From NCBI GenBank assembly GCA_023105745.1, contig JALGQZ010000018.1, forward strand, positions 20,606,132-20,670,131: 64,000 bases of DNA, in the 5' to 3' direction. The notes under the pieces are model-generated. The model was not told the DNA's origin and did not search any database. It saw only the letters and a program-made list of their open reading frames with translations. Below are positions 21,731 through 33,699 of the stretch, one piece after another (position 1 is the stretch's first letter; the number at the start of each line of letters is the position of its first letter). The DNA is from Austropuccinia psidii (Eukaryota > Basidiomycota > Pucciniomycetes > Pucciniales > Sphaerophragmiaceae). The position numbers and the translations under genes are program-made.

Positions 21731-22178
21731 TGTCATATGCTGGAATGTGATCTACAACTTGCCAGTATTAATCAGTCTTTCAACTGGTTTAATAGCCTTT
21801 TTTGCAAGAGTTCCCTTTTCTGAAGTCTGGAAGACAGCATTGTGACAATAAACCAGTTAACAACAACATGGGTTTGATTATGGTTGGAGACAAGAGGAGG
21901 TCTCAATCAAACAGCCAGAAATCACTGGGTTTTCCGCTCCTTTGGCGTACAAGGGTTCCTTGTAGGCTCCTGTTGTGACTAATGTAACTCCATGAGGATG
22001 AAATGGGTAATACCATCAGTTACATGCACTTCGGGACGCAGTGCCCTAAACCCGGGGGTACTGTCACATGGTGGAATGTGATCTACAACTTGCCAGTATT
22101 AATCGGTCTTTCAACTGGTTTAATAGCCTTTTCGGCAAGAGTTCCCTTTGCTGAGGTCTGGCAGACAGCATTGTGACA
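21731..22178. mobile_element. TRIM-like element, copy 2 (complete, with TSD)
   Basis: 448 bp in all. Left repeat 21,731-21,847 and right repeat 22,062-22,178 are each exactly 117 bp, start TGTCA and end TTGTGACA. They differ at about 8 positions. The 214-bp core has no ORF. The element is bracketed by GCTCT at 21,726-21,730 and 22,179-22,183. Size, architecture and 5-bp TSD fit a terminal-repeat retrotransposon in miniature (TRIM). CCCGGGGGTAC before the right repeat could act as a polypurine tract. No ordinary tRNA primer site (TGG...) abuts the left repeat; instead TAAACCAGTT (21,849-21,858) is complementary to AACTGGTTTA inside the repeat (21,782-21,791). Confidence 0.85.
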
Positions 22179-22183
22179 GCTCT

Positions 22184-25100
22184 GAACATAGGAATTAGAA
22201 TAATTTTAATTATACAATTTACTCCACTATGATGCATATAAAAGAATTTTTTCAACCATTGACATGAATGACCTTCGAGTTTTCTTTTCTCAATAAAAAA
22301 ACAAAAAAATGGGCATAAATTCTTACCATGAAGTTGTTTTACATTTTCTCCCATTTAGAAAAAATAACTTTGAAACAAAAAAGTCATTTAAAGAGGAAAT
22401 AATATTGTCCTTTTTTATCTATGGAAACACAATTTAGTCTGGAAAAATTCTATAAATTAGATATTAGCATTTTTAGCCTCAAAAATTGAATTTTTGGAAG
22501 AATTTATAGCACAAATTTCCCACATAAGAAGGAGAATACTCACTGTTATAGAAACTATTTAAGTCTATTATTGCATATATATGAGCATAGTACATGGACT
22601 AAAAACAACTTTCAAATCAAAAGCTTGTACCAAACTATAATTCAGAAAGAGATGTAAATTTATACCTGGACTTACTTTAAGACTTATGACAAAACTTGCC
22701 TTTCAAAGGAATAGTTCAAAAAGTCCAAGAGAACTACATACCACAAGGATTCTTGGCCAGTTTTCTTGTTGAGGGGATGAATAATAGGGGTATTGTAATT
22801 TCTAGCTCTCCCTAAGTCTTTTAATCTATATTAATCTGAAATTGACTAATTTTCAATATAATATTCATTTTCCAAAAAGAAGAATAAAAATATTTTGAAA
22901 GCTTTCTGTTTATAACCACACTTGAAGGGTAGTAATTCTTCCAGACAACTGCAACAAACATTATTGGAATAATATTATTTTGAGCCCTTAAGGTTGAAGA
23001 AATACATATCATGTCAGAAAGAGCTGAAATTAAGGAGTTGAATGATCATATCAAGATATATTGGCTTTACCACTACTTTGAGATTATAACTAATATCCAA
23101 ATATCATACCTGAAGGTTACAGAAAGCAATAATAACCAGTAAATGTTTCATGAAGGTATTTGAGGAGAAGGGTTAAAAATCAGTATATTAGTATTAAACC
23201 CAAATGAAACATTTGTGCTTGAGTATTATTGTGAATTTCTTGATCCAGTGCCATATAGTAATAAGAGAAATCAAATTTATATGATTATTAGTTCAATTTT
23301 TGGAATGTGTTGTTTTTTTTGTTTTCAAATGGATCCCAAAATAAACAAACAAGTTCATTAATGTCTTCAAAGAGAGATCCCCATCTTGATTTATATTATT
23401 GGTAAAACCAAAATGATAATTATTCATCATGCAATTTCTTAGTGGCACTTAGGTTATAATTATCAGAAAAATCAAAATCAAAAATTCATTTTCAAATAAG
23501 TTACAAACTTAATTTTTAGAGAAATAAATTTCTTTTGAAAAATAATTATGAAGAAACTTAAGATAAACTTCATAAAATTTAATTTTTATTTAAATCGTGA
23601 TATACCACATTTGTGATTTAAGCCTAAAACAACCTTGAAAATTTATTCCTGATTTTGATATTATTTTTATCTTAGTGAAAATCTTCAATAAAAATATAAT
23701 TCTTTCTCATATGAGGAATTGAAATATAAATTATTTTATTTTGAAATTCTTGGGTATATTTTATTTCATTTGTGATGGTAAGAAATTTCTTTTTATCAAT
23801 AAGGTGGCTCAGGTTACTTCTATCATGGGAATGAGGTTTCACGGTTAGTATATTTTCAAATTTTTAAAATGAAACAATATTTCTTATCAATTTTCAAAGA
23901 AGACAATATGTATCAGGGATAAGAGAAAGAAAAAATATGTGCAGTAAATATTTTTGAGAAATATTTTTTTTTGAAATTGATATCCACAAAAAATTTCCAA
24001 AATTGTCTCCCAGGGGTTAAAAATGAGAACGATTTATTGTAACTTGTGTCAAATGTATGGAAATCAAGATACAGTATAATTTTTGGAAAAAGTAGATACT
24101 TAACATAAACATATTGCTGTCTTTTTGTGAGTGAGAAAAATCTGTAATGAAGAATTACTTAAAGAGGAATAATTTGATGTATATAATTTCAAGGTTGGTA
24201 ATATTGATATATGATGGAAAAATTGGAAGAGAAAATAATCAATATATAGAGGCATAATGTAATTGATGAGGAAGGAGGGTATTTTGATTTTGATGAGTTC
24301 AAAAATCCAATATTACATGGTTAATTCCTTAATCTTTATATCAAAATTATTAGTTCTTTTTTAAAAGAAGCTTCTGGAATTAATGATTCTTTGGGATTCC
24401 CAGGAGTTACATAAGTCAATTCCTTTTATGTGATGTATTTTTGAATCTTGAAACTCCCACTTGGAAGATGCCCAAATGATAATAGCAAGTTAGAGCCCAG
24501 TATGAAGCATGTTGGAAGCTGGGTTGGACCTGCTACCCCTGCCAGTGGGGATAGCTCTTTTTTATGGTGTCTCTTATATTCCTTGAAATAAAACTCACAA
24601 GTATTCCCTTGGGGAAGCACTTCATATTTGAAATTAGCCAACATTTGAGTTTTAAAGTTATTGGCATTAATTACACACTGTTTCTTGAAATACTTTACCT
24701 TGAGGTCTGGGAATTTGTTTTAAATTTCAAAGATGGCCCCTTCATTTCATCACCATTAGATTGGCAGTGTAAAAAAGGTGAATAACAGTTTATCACACTA
24801 TTTATGGAACTTCTGGTATTGAAGGGAGGTTTTTCTCAAATTTCCTTGACCAATGGCAGAAGATTTTTTTAAGGTATTGAGGGGTTGGATTAATTTTTTT
24901 AGCCATTTTTGGATTTTTGAGAAAAACAAGCCTAAAAGGCCTCAAAACTGTATTTGTGAAAAATGTTCAGAATTCCCAAAGCTTCAAATACATCCCAAAT
25001 GGACCAACATGGCCATTTGGGTATACTTCCCTTTCTCAAGGGAAAATATAATAAAGGTGTGAATTGCCCAAATTGCATATAACTGTATTTAAAGCCCCAA

Positions 25101-26503
25101 TATTCCAATACAGCTATTTGGGATGAATTTTCCTTGTTTCTTGGAAAATTCAAAAAATCTCTCAAATAAATAAAATGGAAACAGATGGCCCTTGGTTATT
25201 GAATGGGCTAGGCTGGCTTCATATAACAAAATGGACAGTTTTTCCAAGGATGAATAAGGCAGAATTGGCCAAACTTCCATATGATTTATGGGGGAAAAAT
25301 TTCCATAATTTTATCAAAGGGGTGTTATTGTTGATGGTTGTGACAAAATGAGGGATAATATTTCTATAGCTATAAAAAAACTTGGCTTAGATATGTTATA
25401 ATAATGTGAAATAAACATTTTCTCAACTTTTTGAATTTTAAAATATTTTCTTGGATTCATAATATTTGAAAATAACAAACAAACCTTGTTATAAGAGTTT
25501 CTTCAGCTTTATCCAAGTAGCAAAACTCTAATTTGAAGTTATTGAGATTATTCAGTATTTTTGAGTTAATATTAATACTTTTTTCACCATTGAGGACTTC
25601 ATTTTTTATAAAAAGACCCTCCAAAACTGTCATTAATCCTCAAAATCAGATAAGTTTAATATAGTATAATACACTGAATAAATATTTCTAATAATAGTTT
25701 CAGTGGAATTCTTTGATGTTGAATTGAATGAAAAATATCTTGTAAGTTGTAATTTTCCATAAAATTATCTTATTATAAATGAATAAATTTATTTATATTA
25801 TTAATTTTTTTCCTTAAGCTTGCATTAACTCATATTTAAATTTCTGAAGGTTTCACTGAGAAATTATCTTTGAATAATTCTTTATGTATTTAATATAATA
25901 ATGATAATGTTCATTAGTCACTAGGTGTCTGTCTATTATTATCTATTCTTTATGATATATCTCTATTTATTTTTTTGTTATTAGATTTATTTATTCACAT
26001 ATACCATATTTGCACACAACATCATTTCTGGTAGAATGAATTTACTATTATTATTGTTATATTGGTGATATACAATAATTATGATTAATTATAGCAACTA
26101 TTGGTTATATCATTAGAATTATTGAGATCATATATATTTATTAATATATATTAATTATAACTATGTTGTTATTAAATTATTATTGTTATTCCTTGTTATA
26201 TTTATTTTCAAATATTATTAGTTTTTTTTCTTATATTAATTTCCCAGTATTATTAGAGTTGTTTTTCTTAAAAAAGAAAAAAATTAAATTAAGTAAATCG
26301 GACTAAAGCAGTGCAAAAGAGAAGTCACCTGATATTTTTATCAAAATCTCCACCAAGAAAAACATCTCAACCTTCATTTTCACCAAACAAATGGTGAAAA
26401 TATCTCAGTCATATGATACCATTCCCAATTTTGCACACTAGCATTAATCTCTCAAGGCTGTGCAAGATTACTAATGCAGTATAAAAGATAGGTCATCTGA
26501 CGT
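22184..26503. other. 4.3 kb without a recognisable gene
   Basis: Very AT-rich. Reading frames are short and show no family motifs on either strand. Points seen: a 9-bp inverted repeat CCCAAATGG/CCATTTGGG at 24,994-25,021; a less AT-rich patch at 24,430-25,330; a repeated motif before the LTR-D end, GCAGTGCAAAAGAGAAGTCA (26,308) versus GCAGTATAAAAGATAGGTCA (26,477), the second containing TATAAAA. Probably old, fully decayed repeats. Confidence 0.45.
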
Positions 26504-26820
26504 TGTGGGAGCTCCTTTTGGTGTGGGATGAAATAAGGCAGTACCTTGAGGGGGAAATTATTGGTAAGTCTGTTTTGAACTTCAGAATTGTCCAATAACC
26601 ATGGGTGCTAAGGTGTATTAGCTGCCCCTCTAAATAATACTGAATAGTCAGCCTGCAGAGAATCACAAAATAAAATAAGATTTGTGGCTTTAACAGATAG
26701 AGAAGACTTATCAGCAGTCTCTAAATCAGACCTATCAATAACACTACAGTAAAAATTCTGATCTAAAATTTCTGATAAAATAAACACTAGATTTTTTTTT
26801 TTTAATAAAAGTGATGATAA

Positions 26821-26845
26821 TATATATATATATATATATATATAT
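26821..26845. repeat. (TA)n microsatellite
   Basis: About 12.5 uninterrupted TA units inside the left LTR-D arm. A shorter TATATATATA lies at ~26,920. Confidence 0.9.
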
Positions 26846-27054
26846 GTTTTGGGTTTCTGTTATCTTAATGAAACTAATAAGAATATTTTTTTTTGTTTTT
26901 TTTAATAAGAATGATAAGAGTATATATATATTTTATGGTTTTAGGTTGATTATAATGATTTTTTTTTGATATGAGTACTAATAATAAGACTACTGGATTT
27001 TCATTCTTTTAGGATTTTTTTAATACTGAGTTTATATCACTACTACTTCTCTTT

Positions 27055-27232
27055 GTTAATAACACTAAGCTTTTGAGCAAGGCTACTAAGCTGTAACTAC
27101 GGTTATACTACTATTCTTTACTAATACTAAGCTACTGAGCAAGGCTACTGAGCTTTTACTATGGTTTATACTACTATTCTTCACTAATACTAAGCTACTG
27201 AGCTTTTCACTACTAAAACACTACTACTATTC
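27055..27232. repeat. short tandem repeat, ~63-66 bp unit, ~2.5 copies
   Basis: TACTACTATTCTT followed by ACTAATACTAAGCTACTGAGC and GCTACTGAGCTTTTAC recur in register through the block. Lies between the U5 end and the promoter of the left LTR-D arm. Confidence 0.65.
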
Positions 27233-27322
27233 TAGATATCCTGCTAGTTCAGGGATGGTTGTGATCCTGGATAGTGGGAACTTGTTCCATGATGATGGGA
27301 AAAATGAGGGAGAGAGGACCTC

Positions 27323-27330
27323 TATTTATA
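27323..27330 (-). promoter_or_regulatory. TATA box, left (minus) LTR-D arm
   Basis: Minus strand CTATAAATAGAGGTCCTCTC, the LTR-D promoter motif, directing transcription leftward. Confidence 0.5.
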
Positions 27331-27429
27331 GCTTCTGGGCCTCCATAGAGCTTCTCAAAACAGGGTACTTAGAAAAAATCATAGCTGAGAGGTTTTAGCT
27401 AGTGAGACATGTGGTTTTGGTGTAGAAAC

Positions 27430-28215
27430 GTGTTTGCTGAGAGAATTATGCTGGTGGTGCTTTTTCTTATCAAAATCATGTGATGTATTTGAGATAATTT
27501 GGCTGGTGAGATTTTCTTTTTATCAGAGTCATGTGCGGTCATTGAGAAAATATGGCTGGTGATGTTTTCTTGAAGGTGGGGAAAGTATTTTTTTGTTTCT
27601 ATTTTTACGTATGTTAAGAGAGAATTATGCTGGTGGTTCTTTTCCTTATCAAAATCATGTGATGTATTTGAGCCAATTTGGCTGGTGATGTTTTCTTGAA
27701 GGCTGGGAAAGTATTTTTGTTTCTATTTTTTAGGTATGTTCTGAGAGAATTATGCTGGTGGTGCTTTTTCTTATCAGAATCATGTGATGTGTGTGAGATA
27801 ATTTGGCTGGTAAGATTTCCTTTTTTTTGCCAGGAAAGTGGAGAAAATACAGCTCCTGACAATTGAATTTTCTTCTAGTCATATGATATATACGAGAAAG
27901 TTATGCTGGTGTTTCTGTTTCTTATCAAAATCATGTGATGTCTTTGAGATAATTTTGCTGGTGACACTATCATTTTTTTGGTGACTTTATTACGTATTTT
28001 CTGAGAGAATTATGCTGGTGGTGCTTTTTCTTATCAAAATCATGTGATGTGTCTGAGATAATTTGGCTGGTGAGATTTTCTTTTTTCCAGAGTCATGTGA
28101 GGTCATTGAGATAATATGGCTGGTGATGTTTTCTTGAAGGTGGGGAAATTATTTTTGTTTCTATTTTTTACATATTTTCTGAGAGAATTATGCTGGTGGT
28201 TTTATTTTAGTATTG
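27430..28215. repeat. tandem repeats in the LTR-D U3 region, 110-180 bp units
   Basis: GAGAGAATTATGCTGGTGGT begins units at about 27,437, 27,617, 27,741, 28,003 and 28,177, with a degenerate one at 27,893. Units contain CTTATCAAAATCATGTGATG, TTTGAGATAATTTGGCTGGTG, and in some GGTGATGTTTTCTTGAAGG plus TTTTGTTTCTATTTTT. Lengths vary (124-180 bp) by internal loss of sub-blocks. The array separates the two divergent LTR-D promoters. Confidence 0.8.
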
Positions 28216-28725
28216 TATCATTTAATATGGAGATTGCATCATTTCTATCAAGTTTGATGCGTGTCATTATTACTAATCAAACATTTGTTCTTGGAAAATA
28301 TATTGAAATTTTATGCATAGCCTTGAGGTATTTCTTCTTTAAATTGAATCAAGGTGGGGAAAATACAGCTCTGATGCTGTGGTGTTTCTTCATATACCTT
28401 TATTTAGATTAACTCCTTTTAATTGCATAATTTGTTATTGATTATGCAATAAGGTGGATAAATCCTTTGGTACTATACTGTTTTGATAAGATCTTGAGGC
28501 TGCGTATTGTATATTCCTGTTTGAAATCTGTAGTTGTAATGTGTAAAAATGTTTTGTGTAATTTGTTTTATTATCATTTTTTTATTTTGTTTTATTGGTA
28601 AGCTTGAAACTGGTACTAATGGTATGGAATACCACAACTTTTGTTACAAAAAATCTATACCAGCAAAATTATCTCAAGGGCAAGAATAAAACTTTACATG
28701 GAGAGCCCATGGGTACTTCTCACAA

Positions 28726-28733
28726 CATAAAAG
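28726..28733 (+). promoter_or_regulatory. TATA-like box, right (plus) LTR-D arm
   Basis: CATAAAAGGAGGCCTCTCTC, matching the layout TATA + AGGCCTCTCT of the other LTR-D promoters but with CATAAAA. Directs transcription rightward. Confidence 0.4.
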
Positions 28734-29744
28734 GAGGCCTCTCTCTCTCATTTTCTCCTCTTTCCTCATTCAAATAATTATATACAAAGAAGGAGAATAA
28801 TTATTCATCCCTTGCTAGTAGGTTAATCTAGAAATTATTATTATTAAATGACACTAAATAGTGGTTTATAAATAGCTGTAGTTAACAGTAGGTCTGCCTA
28901 TATTATAAATTCATCTCTTAGTCAAATCCTCATATTCAAACAAATTAAAAGAAATGTTATTATACTCCTCTCACTAGAATAAAAAGTTATATTACTATTA
29001 CTATAACCAAATTCATCAAAAACAAAATACACACTAGTAGTTTCATAACTGATACTATCAGTATATCTTATTATCAATTATCACCCCAATTAGAATACAT
29101 TGTTACTATTATAAGTAGTAACATATTTATCAAACTTAACCAGTATTTCTTTAAAAATTAAAGTGGTGTTATCATTTATAATTTCTAAATACTTATTAGT
29201 TGTCACAATTATTATTATCACAAATATAGCTAACATATTATCAAAATTATTTATCAGCTAAAACTATTTAAAATATAAAACAATATTATTATATATTATC
29301 ACTATTACTAAATTTTCTCATATTAAACTATTATCCATTGAATCAAAATACCTTCAAAAAAGAAAACAACTTGAAATCACCACTCAGTACTATTATATCT
29401 ATTATTTATTTTACTCAATTATTACTTTATTATCCTAAAAAATCACCTACAAATTTCTCTTTTTAAATTATTTTATCTAAATTAGTATTATTATTTCATT
29501 ATTAGTGTGATTATTGAATAGTTCTGATAGGGACTGCTAAAAAGTCTTCTCTAGTTGTAAAGCCACAATCTTAAATATTGATTTGTGAGCTCTGTAGGGA
29601 GCTTGTTTAGTATATTAAGAGGGGAAGCTAAAACACCATCAGCACCCTTGGTTACAGGATTATTTCAGCAATTCAAAACTGTTTACCTGTGATTTCCCCC
29701 TCAAGGACTGCCTTATTCAATCCCACACCAAAAGGAGTTCCACA

Positions 29745-29952
29745 GTAACAGTAATAAAGAGGTTTTAAATCTATTAATTATTATATATCAATATATTTAT
29801 TTAATAATATGACGATTTAACGCCCTCATTATAATAGCTCTTTATTATTACTATTACTCTTTATTTCATTTATTCAATTAATAAGGAAATTCAATGTACA
29901 ATAAGAAAAATATTAGTAATTCTTACTTATTGTTTCATAGTCAAACCTTACA
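29745..29952 (+). repeat. LTR family C fragment (3' end)
   Basis: GTAACAGTAATAAAGAGG ... CTTACTTATTGTTTCATAGTC AAACCTTACA matches 39,127-39,374 of the solo LTR-C closely, ending in the family's CCTTACA terminus at 29,952. The rest of this LTR is absent on the far side of the LTR-D pair. Confidence 0.8.
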
Positions 29953-30466
29953 TGTTCTTAAAAGATTTCTTTGGAAATTTATATCTTTTTCAGTTTTCTA
30001 TAATGTGTTTTACTAACTCTGTTTGATTATATGTTTTCAAAATGGTTTTCTTCATGCGTAAATACTATTAAGATGCTTTTTTATTGTCATACTTCCACTA
30101 TTTGTTTGATAACTTATGTAAATATGTACTTTTGCTAGTTTCTTCAGAATTTTAATAATCAAATTAGGTTCTGTTTTGAATTTTGTTCCCTTTTTCTTCT
30201 TCCTTTACTCTTGGATCTTTGTTTTTTCTTATTCTTTCTTTTAGGCTATCTCTCACTTAATTCCTCCTGGTTACTTCTCTTGAGGCTAATTTTTGGCTAT
30301 TTCATCATATTTCTCATGACCCTCTCTCCTCATATATCTCAAACACCACCATAGGTCAACTGGAATACCTTTCTACAAGGTAGGTAGGTCTTGGTATCGT
30401 TTCAAATATAAATTTTGTTTTGATTATGGCTTATTTGAGCCTGCTATCTTCTTTAGTGAAATATTT

Positions 30467-32130
30467 TCACCCAAAATGTATATTGTTTCCTATTGAAAAT
30501 TTCCACTGGATGATTTCTCCTTTAATCACTTCAACCGCCAAAAGTAAGCTGATTATTTCTATTCCATACTTAGTCTTGCTCATTTTTTTAATTATATTTT
30601 GTGCGATAAAAATTCCCCTAGTATTCCTAACTCCTTCCTCCCCTCTACCCACTTATGAGATATTCATACCATATATAAATACAATAATATCTTGTTGTAA
30701 TATCTTTTAGAGAAGGCAATATGTTACTTTCTGGGCTTCTTCCTTTCTTAATTTTAGGCTGTGAGATTTCAAGGGTGTATTTTATTATTCCAATAGGTCA
30801 TTCTTCATTTCTTCAATTTGGAAGTCCATTTGTTTTCTAAACTCCTCCTTCCCTGTCATATTTTGAATTTCTGCTGATTATTTTTTTTTCCCTGAATTCA
30901 GTTTCTTATCTAAATTTTTTTTTGACTTGTTGAGAATCCTCTTTTGTGTATAATAAGGCTATTGTTTTGAGAATAAATAGTGTGGGTATTTATAAAGAAG
31001 CTCAAACTACTATCTCTTCTCTTAAAAAGTACCAGGTTTATCTTAAACACCCCCACCAATAGTCTCTCTGCTTGATTTGATATCACTTTCATATATTTAT
31101 TCCTAGCCACATTTCTTATTAAGATTACAAGACTAATTTGTTTCCAAATTTCATCTTTTTAATTTCTTGTTCCTGTTTTTCAATATAAGCAAGGTTGGTT
31201 TTTTCTTGACAAATCCTACTTCTGTTCTCTTACCCCAATTCAGGGTTTATGCAACTACGTTTTCCATCTTACCCATTGACTTCTGAAGGTTATTTTCTTC
31301 TATTAGATAAAATAAACCCTTTATGTTGCCTAAAAGTATTCTCTCTGACTCAAATTTTACTTTTTTTTCATTGGGTGATCCAAATTATAAATCACATATA
31401 AAGTTACCAATAGGGTGAACGCTGTGGTAATCCTCTTTCTCTTGTATTCGATTTTGGAGTAATTCTTCTAATCTCCGCTAAGTTCTTCTATATTTCAGAA
31501 ATCATTCAATTATTTTCTGGAGTTAAAGTTGCATTGTTCACTCTCTCAAAATTTTTAATAGTCTTTCTATGTGAAATTCTGAGTAATCCAACATCAAATC
31601 CAGAAATAGTATCACCACAATTTCATTCTTGTATCGTTTTTTTTAATCCAGAAGTCAGATAATATCATTTCTTTTTCCATATTCCTCCCTTTTCTTCCAC
31701 CAAAGTGAACCTTTGCTATTCCGCCATTTTCTTTGCCCATGTTTTTATTTTTACATTTGAAATTATTTCAAATTATTTTAGGATATTGGTCTATATTCTG
31801 TTGGGGATTTGTATTCCATTCTGTATTTTTTTAAAATTATTATTTTCAAGGAGATTTCCCATTGTTTGGGGAATTGACCTAACCTAAGTCAAGAATTAAG
31901 AATACTTTTTAGTCTTTTTTCCATCAACTTACTTAATACTTTTATTTACTCACTTTGTATTTGCTTGGGTCCTTTCCACTTCATTTGAGATCAAAACAAA
32001 ATATTAGTTTGGAATTTATTATTGGTGATCTTCATGAATTCGTAACGGGCTGGTTGGGGTTTGTGGAAAATATCAGAAAGATCCACCTAGTCACCTGCCT
32101 GGGAAAGCATTTTAAATAGTAAGTTCTCAT
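30467..32130 (-). pseudogene. LINE ORF2: reverse transcriptase and RNase H remnants
   Basis: Minus-strand readable motifs: SQMKWKGPKQIQSE (the K-GP-x-QI finger motif), LRLGQFPKQWEISLKIIILK and SPTEYRPIS (RT domain 2, typical LxxGxFPxxW...I..K.....YRPIS spacing), then ILFLDLMLDYSEFHIERLLK, where FLD is catalytic motif A with its Asp kept. Further on, NWGKRTEVGFVKKKPTLLIL resembles the post-YADD thumb side. An RNase H-like KYGIEIISLLLAVEVIKGE with the conserved Glu lies at 30,467-30,652. The YADD box itself was not found. Stops and shifts throughout. Confidence 0.65.
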
Positions 32131-33699
32131 ATTCTTCCTTCTAAATTTTTAGATCATTTTTCCTGTTCGCTGAGTGCTTGGAGCTCTCTAAAATCTTTTG
32201 TTTTTGTTAAATTGAATTTTTCAAAGGAATTATTTGGTCCTCTCTTTGTCAAATAGTCATTCCAGTGAGATTGCTTGAGATATTCTACATTTCTGCAAAG
32301 ATTTTTTTTCAAGAATCTACTTCCCTTCCTAGCCTCTTCTGATATTCTTCATATGAACCATTTTCTCTCTTGATTCCATTCCCTAATGTTAGGGTTCAGT
32401 ATTTTCTTTTCCCGCAATTTTTTCTCCTTAATTTCTCTTGTCTTTAATACCTTACCCTTATTAATTTACTCTTATTTAATTGTCTTACATACCCAATGCA
32501 CTTCAAAAATTTAATTAATGGTAAGTCTCTGTTCCCTTGATAACATTATATTCGTATTTCCCTTTAGAATTTTTAACATAATTATTCCTGTTCAGCTTAC
32601 TAAGTTTCATGTTGAAATGCATTTCCACAATTTTAATAGTAGCCTGATCACTTTTCAGATTGACTAATATTTTTTGTGATCAAAGGAACAAATATTTGGG
32701 CTGAAAAGGAATATTCTGATAAGCTTCAACTCATCAGTGATAACCCAATTTAAATAAGTTTTTGTTTTTTTTCCTGTTTCTCCTAGATATGTTGGCATAT
32801 TCTTCGGACAAATGAGTTGAATTACTTTCAAGAAGAAAATATTTATCACCTTTTTGGTTTGTGCGTGTGTATCAAAGTACCATCCAGGCTTCTAAAACTT
32901 TTGGTGTAGATTAGAAACCATTGCAAAAGTAGTTGTTTTCTTCTTTTTTCATTATCTTTTAAGTTTCTCTCAATATTTTAATAGATTTAAATGACATCTG
33001 TGGATTGTAAATATTTCTCAGAGTGTGGTTTTAAATATGGCTCTCAACTTCAAGACAAATTGTGATTTTTTCAGTAGTTATTATCTCCTTTTGATGACTG
33101 TTACATTGATTCAAAGCAAAGAAACTTTTTGTTTAGATACAAGCTCATTTTTTCCCTTTTTATCCTCTGATGTGGTTACTAGTGATGTTCTTCTCCATCC
33201 CCAGTAAAAGGCTGGTTTTTTATCATGATTATAAACCAAAGGTTCCTGTAATTCTGAATTTTTATTACTGTATTTTGTTTTTTGACAGGAAAAAACTTTG
33301 AATGTAAATAAAATTTGTTGATTTTCCTTTTTTTTCTTCTTCTGATAGGATAGCTTCTGAGATTCTTCTCTATAGCTGTTGCAAGGGTGGCTTTTTATCA
33401 TGATTGTAAGCCAGCATTATCTTAAATTCTCATTCTAAGTATCATGGCTCAGTATGCAAAATGATCACCATTGTTTATTTGCAATTGTTGAAATATAGTT
33501 TTCAAATCAATAATATTTTCCTCAATGTTATTTGATTAAAGCAGCTGGCAGTCTGCAAAAACCTACCTATAATATGTTTTATTTTTTGTGATTAAAATTT
33601 CTCCCCCTTTATTAGTGCACAGCCAAGCTATTTTCAACTAGTTCAACCTGATTAATTTGAAATTCCCCTCCAAAAACATAGTGAGAAAATCTTTCATTT

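Larger units (their letters stand above)
26504..29744. repeat. two LTR family D ends in inverted orientation
   Basis: The left end (TGTGGGAGCTCC at 26,504) and right end (inverted: GGAGTTCCACA ending at 29,744) are both the U5 side of LTR-D. Matching blocks continue inward: GGATGAAATAAGGCAGTACC, CATGGGTGCTAAGGTGTATT, GATAGAGAAGACTTATCAGC on the left correspond to inverted copies at 29,730-29,530. Each half has its own TATA region (27,323 minus, 28,726 plus), pointing outward. Neither half has the TGTGGTATA start expected at the U3 side. Right of 29,744 the DNA is LTR-C sequence, left of 26,504 it is not, so this is a rearranged head-to-head pair rather than one simple insertion. Confidence 0.65.

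Noticed and set aside
20939..22178. hammerhead ribozyme in the repeats (retrozyme)
   Set aside because: CTGAGGTCTGG only vaguely resembles the CUGANGA core, with no matching GAAA and stems.
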